NCBI GenBank assembly: GCA_947476925.1
Contig: CANJSF010000025.1
Location: 1 to 48,382, forward strand
Direction: 5' to 3'
Source of the DNA: Rhodospirillaceae bacterium
GTDB lineage: Bacteria; Pseudomonadota; Alphaproteobacteria; Rhodospirillales; Rhodospirillaceae
DNA length: 48,382 nucleotides
Both the position numbers and the translations under genes were made by a program. How positions within the stretch are numbered: position 1 is the first letter of the stretch; each line of letters starts with the position of its first letter. Positions 40,727 to 48,382 of this stretch are shown piece by piece. Below the pieces are notes generated by a model that was not told where the DNA came from, ran no database searches, and saw only the letters and a list, made by a program, of their open reading frames with translations.

Positions 40727-42562
40727 ATGCGCACAAAAACAACAAAAGCGGTTTTGCTTGGAACAGTTTTATCAACTCTGATCATCAGCGATGTTTTGGC
40801 CCAGGCGCCGACCCAAGTTGGGCCGGTGCTCAGCGGCAACGTTGGAACAGCTGCGTCGTACTTGCGCGTATTCGATACGGGCACAGCGGGCGGCACAGTC
40901 ACTGTCCAAGTCCGGAGCCAAGACAACACCCGCGAACTGGGTACATTTACTGCAACCGTCGCGCCGCACGCAGCGCGGCAATTCTCGTTGGCGGACATTG
41001 AATCTGCGGCGCGCGTGACGCCGGCGAATGGATCACGCCTGCTGGCTATTACGGCCAACTTTCCGGGTTTCGCGCAGCATCTGGTTTACAGCGCAGGCAC
41101 CGGAGCACTGTCGATTGTTTCTGGTTGTGGCCCGAAGGTCGTGTCGACGGGGCGATATCTCAATAGCATCCACACGGCGTTGATTCCGGCGTATCCCAGC
41201 ACCATCATTGTTCAGAACACATCCGCTGCCGATGCTCCGGCGACATTCGAGGTATTTGATGCGGCCAGCGGTGATCGCGTCGGCAAATTTAGCGGCACCG
41301 TGCGTGCGAATAATGTTTGGGCCTTCAGTCAGGCCGAGTTCGCCTCGGCGATGGGCTTCGCACCCAAGGCGGGGCAGTACCATTTGAACTTTGTGCTCAA
41401 CCCCGAATTCCCCGGTACGGCGCAACATGTGGTGCGCACCGCCAACACCGAGCAGACGGCGAACCTGACGGAAACGTGTGCGCTGCCCACCACCGCCAAC
41501 GATGGCATGCCCGCGCCGCAACTTCCGGCGACAGCACTGGCCTATGCCGATGCAGCCCGCAACTTGCCCGACTATTATACAAATCCCGCCGCGCCAGGTT
41601 CGGTGGCCGATACCGACAACACGCCTGCGAACAATCCGATTACCGATGCGGGGGCTACGCTGGGCCGCGTGCTGTTTTACGACAAACGCTTATCGATCAA
41701 TAACTCCACATCGTGCGCAAGCTGCCATCAGCAGGCGCGCGGCTTCTCAGACCCGCGCCCGTTGAGCGTTGGTTTTGCAGGCGGACAAACCGCGCGCCAT
41801 TCCATGGGCCTGAGCAACGCGCGATTTTACGAGCGCGGGCGCTTCTTTTGGGATGAGCGTGCGGAAACCTTGGAAGACCAAGTTTTGCAACCTATTCAAA
41901 ACGAAGTCGAGATGGGCATGACCATCACTCGTCTCACAGCGAAGTTGGCTGCCACCGATTTTTACCCCGCATTGTTCAACGCGGCCTTTGGCACAACCGA
42001 TGTGACCAGCGAGCGTATATCCAAGGCGCTGGCGCAGTTTGTGCGCTCGCTGAGCACCTACCAATCTAAGTACGACACCGCACTGGCCGCCGGGCCAGGA
42101 TCTGTGAACACCGTGTTTACCCCTCTAGAACGGCAGGGGTTGCAACTTTTCGGTGGCCCCCTCGCAGGTCCTGGTCCTGGTGGTGCGGGTTGCGCGCGAT
42201 GCCACGAAGCGACTGCGCAAATTGCATCACAACCGCGCAACAATGGCCTGAATGCCACCAACACCGCCGATGCAGGCGCGGGCGGTGGGCGCTTTAAGGT
42301 GCCGTCGCTGCGCAACATCGCGGTGCGCGGCACGTTTATGCACGATGGGCGCTTTTCATCGTTGGCGCAGGTGGTCGAGTTTTATAACTCGGGCGTTCAG
42401 GCCAACCCCAACCTTGACCGGGCGCTGCGCGACCGCAACGGCAACCCGCAACGCCTGAACTTAAACCAAACCGAGAAAGATGCGCTTGTCGCGTTCATGA
42501 CGACATTGACCGACCAAAACGTCCTGACGGATACCAAATTCGGAAATCCGTTCTTAAACTGA
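40727..42562 (+). CDS. Di-heme cytochrome c peroxidase/MauG-family protein with extra N-terminal domain
   Basis: 611 residues from ATG 40727 (GAGG and GAAG ahead), with a signal peptide to about residue 26 (SDVLAQ). Residues about 27-255 form a beta-rich domain without haem motif, made of two similar halves (SGNVGTAASYLRVFDTG... and NTSAADAPATFEVFDAASGDRVGKFSGTV). The C-terminal half is a CCP/MauG unit with two haem-c sites, C330-A-S-C-H334 and C489-A-R-C-H493, plus RFKVPSLRNIAVRGTFMHDGRF, the usual second-haem block. It would act in the periplasm on peroxide or as a MauG-like oxidase. About 250 residues longer than a standard CCP. Single gene behind a palindromic site. Confidence 0.88.
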   Translation: MRTKTTKAVLLGTVLSTLIISDVLAQAPTQVGPVLSGNVGTAASYLRVFDTGTAGGTVTVQVRSQDNTRELGTFTATVAPHAARQFSLADIESAARVTPANGSRLLAITANFPGFAQHLVYSAGTGALSIVSGCGPKVVSTGRYLNSIHTALIPAYPSTIIVQNTSAADAPATFEVFDAASGDRVGKFSGTVRANNVWAFSQAEFASAMGFAPKAGQYHLNFVLNPEFPGTAQHVVRTANTEQTANLTETCALPTTANDGMPAPQLPATALAYADAARNLPDYYTNPAAPGSVADTDNTPANNPITDAGATLGRVLFYDKRLSINNSTSCASCHQQARGFSDPRPLSVGFAGGQTARHSMGLSNARFYERGRFFWDERAETLEDQVLQPIQNEVEMGMTITRLTAKLAATDFYPALFNAAFGTTDVTSERISKALAQFVRSLSTYQSKYDTALAAGPGSVNTVFTPLERQGLQLFGGPLAGPGPGGAGCARCHEATAQIASQPRNNGLNATNTADAGAGGGRFKVPSLRNIAVRGTFMHDGRFSSLAQVVEFYNSGVQANPNLDRALRDRNGNPQRLNLNQTEKDALVAFMTTLTDQNVLTDTKFGNPFLN

Positions 42563-42579
42563 TCCCGAAGTAATTAAGG

Positions 42580-42621
42580 CCAAGCGCACCCGAGATGATA
42601 TAAATCACCGGGTGTGCTTGG
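42580..42621 (+). terminator. Probable terminator of the peroxidase gene
   Basis: CCAAGCGCACCCG (42580-42592) pairs with CGGGTGTGCTTGG (42609-42621), 13 pairs with one G-U. Only GTTTC follows, so the T-run is poor. It ends a few bases ahead of the response-regulator ribosome site. Confidence 0.55.
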
Positions 42622-42630
42622 TTTCAAAGG

Positions 42631-43380
42631 GTGGGTTGCTTGATTGCCAAAGATAACACTGCGTTGCCGCCGCAAATTCTGGTGGTCGATGACGCCCGCG
42701 ATATTCGCGAGCCATTGGTGCGCTTTTTGCAAAAGGCGGGCTTGCGCGCGGTGATGGCGGCCGACTGCGTTGATGCGCGCAAAATATTAAAGGCGTCCGT
42801 CATCGACCTGGTGGTGCTGGACATCATGATGCCCGGCGAAGACGGCTTAAGCCTGTGCCGCGATTTGCGCGCTACCACATCCATTCCCGTGATCTTGCTC
42901 ACCGCCTTGGCCGATGAAACTGATCGCGTTGTGGGCCTCGAACTTGGGGCCGACGACTATGTAACCAAGCCCTTCAGCCCACGCGAGTTAGTGGCGCGCA
43001 TCAAAGCCGTGTTGCGCCGCAGTGCGAGCAGTGAGCATCCCCAGACGTCTGATGATGCGCCCTACTGCTTTGAAGGCTGGCAGTTTTTGAAGTCCCGCCG
43101 CGAACTGACAGACGCCAAGGGCGTGGTGGTGCCGCTGTCTACCACCGAGGTTGATCTGTTGGCTGTGTTTGTGGCCCAGCCACAAAAAGTTCTCACACGA
43201 GCGCAGTTGTTGGAAATGGCGTTCTCGCGCCAAGAGCACATGTTCGATCGCACCATTGACAACCAAGTCAGTCGTCTGCGCCGCAAGCTCAACGACGATG
43301 CCAAAACACCGCGCATGATCAAAACTGTTCGTGGCGGTGGATATACGTTTACGCCTTCGGTGACGCGAGCGGCCACATGA
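42631..43380 (+). CDS. OmpR-family response regulator
   Basis: 249 residues from GTG 42631; TTG 42640 is an equally likely start because AAAGGGTGGG lies just ahead of it. Receiver domain with D64 as phosphoacceptor (DLVVLDIMMPGEDG) and K113 (TKPFSPREL). The winged-helix DNA-binding domain covers about 150-242 (LSTTEVDLLAVFVAQPQKVLTRAQLLEMAF, DRTIDNQVSRLRRKL, IKTVRGGGYTF). It overlaps the following kinase gene by ATGA, so the two form a pair. Confidence 0.92.
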   Translation: MGCLIAKDNTALPPQILVVDDARDIREPLVRFLQKAGLRAVMAADCVDARKILKASVIDLVVLDIMMPGEDGLSLCRDLRATTSIPVILLTALADETDRVVGLELGADDYVTKPFSPRELVARIKAVLRRSASSEHPQTSDDAPYCFEGWQFLKSRRELTDAKGVVVPLSTTEVDLLAVFVAQPQKVLTRAQLLEMAFSRQEHMFDRTIDNQVSRLRRKLNDDAKTPRMIKTVRGGGYTFTPSVTRAAT

Positions 43381-44888
43381 TGCGCATCTTCGACACCTTA
43401 GCTGCGCGTTTGATCAGCTCGCTCTTGGCGGTGCTTCTGATTTCGCAAGGGTTGAGCATTTTCTTTTTTGCCGGGCAACAAGAAGCCGCCGAGGAAGACA
43501 ATCGCGAGCGGCAGTTTTTCAGGCAGGGCGAAACGGCCGCCGATATTGCCGATCCGCTGCAACCGTTTGATCGCCGCGCTGCGCTGCGCTCGTTCAATCG
43601 CCGCGACACCATGTATTGGACCGATGCCCAGCCCATCGTGCCCGAGGCTGCACCCGATGCGCCGCAAGACGAAGCAGCACCGCTGACCATGCGCGTGCAG
43701 CGATTTGCCGATCAGCGCACGTTATGGGCAAAGTATTTTGGCTCTGGCGATGATTTGGACCGCAGGCCGCCGCCACAGCGTTCACGCTTTGGGTCCGATG
43801 GACGGGTCAGCGGCTCCTTCCTGGGCCCGCCCGACGGCCAAGGGCGGCCACCAAAGCCGCCGCCGCGCGATGGCCGGTTCGGACCTAGTGGCCCACCGGG
43901 TGGGCCGCCCAATCTTCGGCCACAAGAAAACGTGTCGCGCAACAAACAGGCCGAGCTGTCGCTGCCGCTCAGTGACGGGCAGTGGCTAAATGGTCGCTTA
44001 GAGTGGCCCGACCATCCAGCGCCTTGGGCCATGCCGCTATTGGGCCAAGCGGTTTTGGCGGCCATTGGATTCACGTTAGTCGTCGTGCTGTTGGTGCGCG
44101 CCAATACCAGAAGCTTGAAGTTGCTCGCGGTGTCGGCAGAAAAAATCGGGCGTGGCGACGAGGCAGATCGACTGGACGAGAAGGGGCCTGCCGAAATTAA
44201 ACGCACCGCCCAAGCCTTTAACGCTATGACCGAGCGCTTGAAACGCATGATCTACGGCCGCACCCGCATGTTGGCTGCGATCAGTCACGATTTGCGAACG
44301 CCGATCACCGCGCTGCGCATACGCGCCGAGCTGGTGGAAGATGATGAAAATCGCGAACGTATGTTGGCGACCTTGGACGAGATGCAAGCCTTGGCCGAAG
44401 CCACACTCACGTTAGCGCGCCAAGATGCAACCCAAGAAGAAACTCAAATTGTCGACCTCGCGGCCTTGGTCGAAAGTGTGTGCGATGACTTGGCCGATAT
44501 CGGCCAAGCTGTCACGTTCGCAGCCGCACCGCGCACGCCCTATCCGTGTCGGGCCAACAGCCTGAAGCGCGTTGTGCGCAACTTGGTGGTCAATGCGGTG
44601 AAGTACGGAACCAACGCGGCCGTGTCGATGGAACAATCAGCACAAGGCGTTTTAATTCATGTGGATGATGCGGGGCCGGGTATTCCGCCCACCGAGATCA
44701 AACGCATGTTCCAGCCGTTTGTGCGGCTGGAAGAATCGCGCAGCAAAGAGACCGGCGGGTTTGGCTTGGGCCTCAGTATCGCGCAATCAATTATTCACAG
44801 TCATGGCGGCGAGATTACGCTGAAGAACCGCGACGAGGGCGGATTGCGCGCAACGATTATGTTGCCGCATGTGAGCGCTGCGACTTAG
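43377..44888 (+). CDS. EnvZ-like sensor histidine kinase
   Basis: 503 residues. Membrane helices at about 10-32 and 221-241 flank a periplasmic region of about 190 residues. The second half of that region (about 128-185) is unusually rich in Pro, Gly and Arg (RRPPPQRSRFGSDGRVSG, PPDGQGRPPKPPPRDG). A HAMP domain follows at about 242-295, and a HisKA domain with H304 (AAISHDLRTPITALRIRAEL). The ATPase has NLVVNAVKYG, DDAGPGIP and GGFGLGLSIAQSII. It phosphorylates the overlapping OmpR-type regulator. The signal is unknown; the low-complexity periplasmic segment is an odd feature. Ends overlapping the convergent O-methyltransferase gene by four bases. Confidence 0.93.
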   Translation: MMRIFDTLAARLISSLLAVLLISQGLSIFFFAGQQEAAEEDNRERQFFRQGETAADIADPLQPFDRRAALRSFNRRDTMYWTDAQPIVPEAAPDAPQDEAAPLTMRVQRFADQRTLWAKYFGSGDDLDRRPPPQRSRFGSDGRVSGSFLGPPDGQGRPPKPPPRDGRFGPSGPPGGPPNLRPQENVSRNKQAELSLPLSDGQWLNGRLEWPDHPAPWAMPLLGQAVLAAIGFTLVVVLLVRANTRSLKLLAVSAEKIGRGDEADRLDEKGPAEIKRTAQAFNAMTERLKRMIYGRTRMLAAISHDLRTPITALRIRAELVEDDENRERMLATLDEMQALAEATLTLARQDATQEETQIVDLAALVESVCDDLADIGQAVTFAAAPRTPYPCRANSLKRVVRNLVVNAVKYGTNAAVSMEQSAQGVLIHVDDAGPGIPPTEIKRMFQPFVRLEESRSKETGGFGLGLSIAQSIIHSHGGEITLKNRDEGGLRATIMLPHVSAAT

Positions 44889-45547
44889 CGCCTCCTGGCC
44901 AACGTCAGCCCGTCGCCAATGGGCACCAACGAAATCGCCACACGCGGATCGGCGGCAATCTTTTCATTGAGCGCGCGGATGGCTGTGGTGTCGGGCGTGT
45001 TGTTGGTGGGGTCGATGACGTTACCGCTCCACAACACGTTATCTACGGCAATCAAGCCGCCGGGTCGCACCAACACAAGCGCACTTTCGTAGTACGAGCC
45101 GTAATCGGGTTTGTTTGCATCAATGAAAGCAAAATCGTACGTGCCGCTTTCGCCCGCCGCAATCATGGCTTTCAGGCTTTCAGTCGCGGGGGCGATGCGC
45201 AGGTCAATGCGATCAGCGATGCCCGCCTTCGCCCAGTGCCGACGGCCAATGGCGGTGAACTCCTCGCTCACATCAAGCGCCACCACTTTGCCGCCGGGGC
45301 CCATGGCCTTAGCCGCGCACATGGCGCTGTAGCCGGTGAAGGTGCCCACCTCGAAAGTTTTGCGCGCGCCAATCAGTTGCAGAAGCAACATCATCAACTG
45401 GCCTTGCTCGGGCGAGATTTGCATCACCGCTAACGGATGAGCGGCGGTTTCGTCGCGCAGCGCTTTCAGGTCATCATCCTCGCGCGCGCCCACGCGGCGC
45501 ACATAGGCCAACAACTCAGCGCTCATACCAAGTGTTTCACGGGACAT
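44885..45547 (-). CDS. COMT-like class I O-methyltransferase
   Basis: 220 residues from ATG 45547 with AGGAG eight bases ahead. Family of metal-dependent small-molecule O-methyltransferases: ISPEQGQLMMLLLQLIGARKTFEVGTFTGYSAMCAAKAM (SAM motif I), KVVALDVSEEFTAIGRRHWAKAGIADRI, metal-binding FIDANKPDYGSYYESALVLVRPGGLIAVDNVLWSG, and RVAISLVPIGDGLTLARRR at the end. It methylates catechol-like hydroxyls. It overlaps the hydrolase gene by 11 bases and is last in a four-gene operon with two hydrolase-fold proteins and an SbmA/BacA-like transporter, hinting at a small aromatic or peptide-like metabolite. Confidence 0.93.
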   Translation of the reverse strand: MSRETLGMSAELLAYVRRVGAREDDDLKALRDETAAHPLAVMQISPEQGQLMMLLLQLIGARKTFEVGTFTGYSAMCAAKAMGPGGKVVALDVSEEFTAIGRRHWAKAGIADRIDLRIAPATESLKAMIAAGESGTYDFAFIDANKPDYGSYYESALVLVRPGGLIAVDNVLWSGNVIDPTNNTPDTTAIRALNEKIAADPRVAISLVPIGDGLTLARRR

Positions 45548-46364
45548 CAAAAAATCTCCTCAGCTCCGCCGCCACTTGTGCGGGGGCGGTGATGAATCCA
45601 AACATCGGCAGGTCGAGCATCTCGACCAACTTCACATTGGGAATAATTTTGGCCGCATCGCGTGTGGGCTGCAGCATCATTTCGTTAAACGCCAGCAGCA
45701 GCACCGGCATGTTCAGCAGCGGCAAGCGCGCGCCCGTGTCCATGCTGAACACCGCGTCGGGCCCCCACCAGCCGTTGGGTCCGGCTTTGATGCGATTCAC
45801 AAAGCGATAATAGCGCAGCTCCAACTCGCCGGCGTCTTTGCCTTCCAGGACCAGTCGCTTGTACATGCGGCCCACGTACTCGGGGTCGGTGAACATCGGG
45901 TAGCCGCCGGCAATGCCCTCGCGTTGTTTGGCGCGATCTTCAGGCGTGTAATGCGGCACACCCGACAGCGCGACGCGACGAATGATATCGGGGCGTTGCA
46001 CGACGGCCTCAACTGCGCATAGCGAGCCGGTGTGAAACCCGAAAATGTCGATCTTGTTTTTGGCGTTAAAGCCCATATCAATCAACGCGTCGGCCAAGCC
46101 GCCGCCGTAGTCGGCCATGGTGGGCTTGGTGGTGGGGCCGTCGGAATTGCCAAAGCCCGGCGTGTCGGCGCAATGCACAATGCGGTCGGTGGCCAGCAAC
46201 GCTTGCAGGTCGCGAAACATATCGCCCGACGTCGGGCTTGGATGAAAGCAGATCAGCGGCGGGTGCTTGATCGCGCGCGCATTAACCGGGCCTGCCGACA
46301 CGATATGCACTTGGCCGTAACGGCCCGTCGCGTAGTGCTTCCATTTTTTGATGGCGGCGGTCAT
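45537..46364 (-). CDS. Alpha/beta-hydrolase-fold protein with GFHTG nucleophile elbow
   Basis: 275 residues from ATG 46364, overlapping the transporter stop by four bases. Alpha/beta-hydrolase pattern: [15 protein letters not shown] at 36-50 (the HG/HP oxyanion region), [13 protein letters not shown], and a nucleophile elbow [15 protein letters not shown] at 107-121. The usual GxSxG is GFHTG, so His111 stands where the catalytic Ser should be. The paralogue at the window's right edge has the same. The cap region includes [18 protein letters not shown]. The catalytic acid and His positions cannot be fixed by eye. It may be a non-classical lyase or hydrolase, or use the following Ser114. Substrate unknown. 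Confidence 0.85.
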   Translation of the reverse strand: MTAAIKKWKHYATGRYGQVHIVSAGPVNARAIKHPPLICFHPSPTSGDMFRDLQALLATDRIVHCADTPGFGNSDGPTTKPTMADYGGGLADALIDMGFNAKNKIDIFGFHTGSLCAVEAVVQRPDIIRRVALSGVPHYTPEDRAKQREGIAGGYPMFTDPEYVGRMYKRLVLEGKDAGELELRYYRFVNRIKAGPNGWWGPDAVFSMDTGARLPLLNMPVLLLAFNEMMLQPTRDAAKIIPNVKLVEMLDLPMFGFITAPAQVAAELRRFFDVP

Positions 46365-47599
46365 ACGGCGCTCGCGGTTTGGTCGATGGCGGGTAAGGCC
46401 TCGCCGTGAATGGTTGCTTCAAACGCGCGCAGACGTTTGTAGATGGAAATAAGTTCTACAACTGTTGTCCACGATGTGACCAGATATTGGAACGATGCGC
46501 GGACCTGGCCAAACGCATTGAGGATTTGATTCATGGCGCCCAACGTAATTTTACCTGCAACGATCGTCGGCGCGAGAACAACGTAGGGGAAAATGTTGTC
46601 TGTTTGAAGATAGAGTATGCGAGCGACGTTAAAATACGCATAGTGGAAATAGAGTCGAAAATAGTTTCTCCGGACATCCATGAACAATTCTTTTGCGGTC
46701 GGCGGCAACGCGCGGGTTTCGTCATCCTCGCCATAAACAAGTTCTTTGCGGTAGGCCGCTTCGACTCGCTGATTGCGAAATTCCAATGTCGGCAATTTGA
46801 TGCCCACAACGGCTAAAAATGTTGTCCCAAAAATCGACCACAATACGGCGACAACAACCAACGCATAAGGAACTTCACCCACAAACGGCAGCTCAGTAAT
46901 GTTGGCTGACAATGCCAATAGTACGGGCAAGAAAGCGATTAGAGTTAAGACGGATTCGACTAAATTGACGCCGAGGCCCTCCATGGTGGTGGAGAATCGC
47001 ATGGTATCTTCTTGCACACGCTGCGCGGCCCCTTCGATTGTGCGCAAGCTGCTCCAGTGGCGCATGTAGTATTCGTTCATGGCTGTGCGCCAGCGGAAGA
47101 TCCAGTGACTCACAAAAAATCGCGTGATGACGCCGACGGTGACCGCGATAAATGCGATTCCGGCGAAGTCCAGTAGCTCTGCATAGAACTCGGAGAGCTC
47201 AACCGGTTTCGACTTCGACAACGCGGCTTGAACCAAATCGTAGAATGGTCCGTACCAGTCATTGATGGCCACGCTGACCTGAACTTGAAAATAGCTTGTG
47301 AACAAAATCAGCGCCGTGCCCAGGATTGACCACGCGCTCCAGGGGTGCGGCGAAACGATGCGCCAGAAGCCCGCAAAAATCGCAACAGCCAGCGCATAGT
47401 AGATATAAAACCATAGAAAAGGGGCCGACCAAAACACCGCCACGCCGATGATGGGCGGCGCATCGGCCGCAGCAGGTGGCAGACCGATGTATGCCCCTAA
47501 GTCTGCGCCCACCGTGTACCAAAAAGCACCTGTGGCAAGCACCCACACTAATATCGACCACAGTAATAATTTGGGCCGCGGGAAAAATGAGACAAACAC
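46361..47599 (-). CDS. SbmA/BacA-like peptide transporter
   Basis: 412 residues, GTG start at 47599 with AGGA eleven bases ahead. About seven membrane helices. Family features of SbmA/BacA are clear: the early [21 protein letters not shown], the [41 protein letters not shown] block, and the C-terminal [53 protein letters not shown]. These homodimeric inner-membrane proteins bring in peptide antibiotics and related molecules using the proton gradient, and affect lipid A in rhizobia. It sits between two hydrolase-fold genes in one operon, unlike the usual stand-alone sbmA/bacA. Confidence 0.92.
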   Translation of the reverse strand: MFVSFFPRPKLLLWSILVWVLATGAFWYTVGADLGAYIGLPPAAADAPPIIGVAVFWSAPFLWFYIYYALAVAIFAGFWRIVSPHPWSAWSILGTALILFTSYFQVQVSVAINDWYGPFYDLVQAALSKSKPVELSEFYAELLDFAGIAFIAVTVGVITRFFVSHWIFRWRTAMNEYYMRHWSSLRTIEGAAQRVQEDTMRFSTTMEGLGVNLVESVLTLIAFLPVLLALSANITELPFVGEVPYALVVVAVLWSIFGTTFLAVVGIKLPTLEFRNQRVEAAYRKELVYGEDDETRALPPTAKELFMDVRRNYFRLYFHYAYFNVARILYLQTDNIFPYVVLAPTIVAGKITLGAMNQILNAFGQVRASFQYLVTSWTTVVELISIYKRLRAFEATIHGEALPAIDQTASAV

Positions 47600-47617
47600 G
47601 GCGGTGTGATTCCTGCT

Positions 47618-48382
47618 TTACGCTTTATCTAGCCAAGGCTTAATGGCGTCGAATATTTTCTCAGGCGTGGTTTGCCAGTTGTTGCCGTTCAGGCCCGGTA
47701 GGTCCAGGTAGGTCACGCTTTTGGCATTCGTCATCAGTTTGCCCGCCACGCGCGTTGGCTCGGCCAACGTTTCTAAACTCATAATCGGCAGCAACACATC
47801 TTGTTTGATTTTGGCTAAGGCGGCGTCGGCGTCGTAGCGGAACACCGCATCAAAGCCCCACCAGCTTTCCGGTCCTGCGCGCAAACGTTCCACAAAAAAG
47901 TCGAGCAGGCGTTCCTTCGGCAGCGGGCTTTTGGCATCGATCACCGCTTCTTTGAACGAGCGGCCCACGTAATCGGGGTCGGTGAAGTAGGGGCGGGGTT
48001 GGGCGTATTGCACGCGCTTGGCCTCGCGCTCGCTTGCGGGGTAATAGGGAATGCTAGGCATCACTAAACGGCGCACCAGGTCGGGCCGCTGAGCTACAAC
48101 TTCGGTGATGACGTAGTTGCCCGTGTGAAAACCCAACCAGTCGAGTGCGCCCATGCTTTTTGTGCCTGGCGCATTCTTGCCGTAGCCCATGTTGACGAAC
48201 GCCTCGGCCATGGCGCCACCCAGGTCGGCCATAGTGGGCACCTTGGTGGGATGATCCGAGCCGCCGTAGCCCGATGTGTCGGGGCAAATCACCAGCCGAT
48301 CACGCGCCATGAGCATTTGGAATTCGCGGTAGTAGTCGCCCGACGTGGGGCTTTGGTGCAAACACACCAGCGGTGTTTTTCC
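47618..48382 (-). CDS. Alpha/beta-hydrolase-fold protein, N-terminus outside the window
   Basis: At least 254 residues; the frame is open to the right edge, where it reads GKTPLVCLHQSPTSGDYYREF, so the true start lies outside. It is a paralogue of the 45537-46364 protein: SPTSGD, CPDTSGYGGSDHPTKVPTMADLGGAMAEAFVNMGYG, the elbow LGFHTGNYVITEV and RAGPESWWGFDAVFRYD all align. The nucleophile position is again His, and the following residue is Asn instead of Ser. First visible gene of the four-gene operon; the SbmA/BacA-like gene starts 18 bases after it. Confidence 0.85.
   Translation of the reverse strand, partial: GKTPLVCLHQSPTSGDYYREFQMLMARDRLVICPDTSGYGGSDHPTKVPTMADLGGAMAEAFVNMGYGKNAPGTKSMGALDWLGFHTGNYVITEVVAQRPDLVRRLVMPSIPYYPASEREAKRVQYAQPRPYFTDPDYVGRSFKEAVIDAKSPLPKERLLDFFVERLRAGPESWWGFDAVFRYDADAALAKIKQDVLLPIMSLETLAEPTRVAGKLMTNAKSVTYLDLPGLNGNNWQTTPEKIFDAIKPWLDKA

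Noticed and set aside
1-48382. CRISPR array, tRNA, rRNA or prophage
   Set aside because: No regularly spaced repeats, no cloverleaf with GTTCGAATC-type arm noticed, and no phage structural or integrase gene apart from the IS transposase. Absence of tRNA by eye is not proof; a covariance scan would settle it.

Overview
The window comes from a moderately GC-rich Gram-negative bacterium, most likely an alphaproteobacterium. Evidence: a TonB-dependent receptor with the plug start EEIVVTAQRR, LexA boxes of the type GTTC-N7-GTTC, SbmA/BacA-like and MHS transporters, Tat-exported DUF1838 and aldo/keto reductase proteins, and the YdbH/YnbE/YdbL set. I cannot assign a genus. It is ordinary chromosomal housekeeping and accessory DNA with an IS3-family element exactly at the left edge (the sequence starts at its inverted repeat, probably a contig break). 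I saw no rRNA, tRNA, CRISPR array or prophage.

Layout. 1-1233: complete IS3-family element with a programmed -1 frameshift site. 1.4-5.7 kb: PleD-like REC-GGDEF diguanylate cyclase, an MFS exporter, a small periplasmic protein and an MHS-family symporter. 5.8-12.3 kb (minus strand): energised outer-membrane uptake block tonB-exbB-exbD-exbD-TPR protein, followed by a TonB-dependent receptor. 12.7-15.1 kb: KdpE/KdpD-like two-component pair without kdpFABC. 15.1-20.5 kb: Tat-exported aldo/keto reductase, secreted amidohydrolase, membrane protein with LRV-like repeats, DUF1838 protein, methyltransferase. 20.6-23.9 kb (minus): probable degenerate GGDEF/EAL protein, DUF1045 2H-phosphoesterase-like protein, DusA.

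24.0-24.2 kb holds the most interesting item. A 35-residue single-pass membrane peptide lies behind a TTGACA promoter carrying two LexA boxes of opposite orientation. This is the layout expected for an SOS-induced cell-division inhibitor of the SidA type. A 91-nt nested palindrome follows it. 24.9-28.6 kb: soluble PAS-PAS chemotaxis receptor, YdbL and YnbE, GAF protein. 28.7-31.6 kb: Crp/Fnr-type operator, quinol-dependent NO reductase and a translationally coupled flavodoxin. 31.8-33.0 kb: PepSY-like protein, cold-shock protein and two small basic proteins. 33.1-36.4 kb: MmcQ/YjbR-like protein and the large YdbH-like protein, partner of YnbE/YdbL but 5.8 kb away from them.

36.5-37.7 kb: a Panacea (DUF4065)-like gene immediately followed by a compositionally different two-TM protein, a candidate antitoxin-toxin pair. 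37.8-42.6 kb: HD-domain protein with Tat-like leader, CPA1-type cation/proton antiporter with DUF192 protein, and a di-heme peroxidase with an extra N-terminal domain behind a perfect 19-bp palindrome. 42.6-44.9 kb: OmpR/EnvZ-like pair. 44.9-48.4 kb (minus): tight operon of two paralogous alpha/beta-hydrolase-fold proteins with His in the nucleophile-elbow position, an SbmA/BacA-like transporter and an O-methyltransferase; the first gene runs off the right edge.
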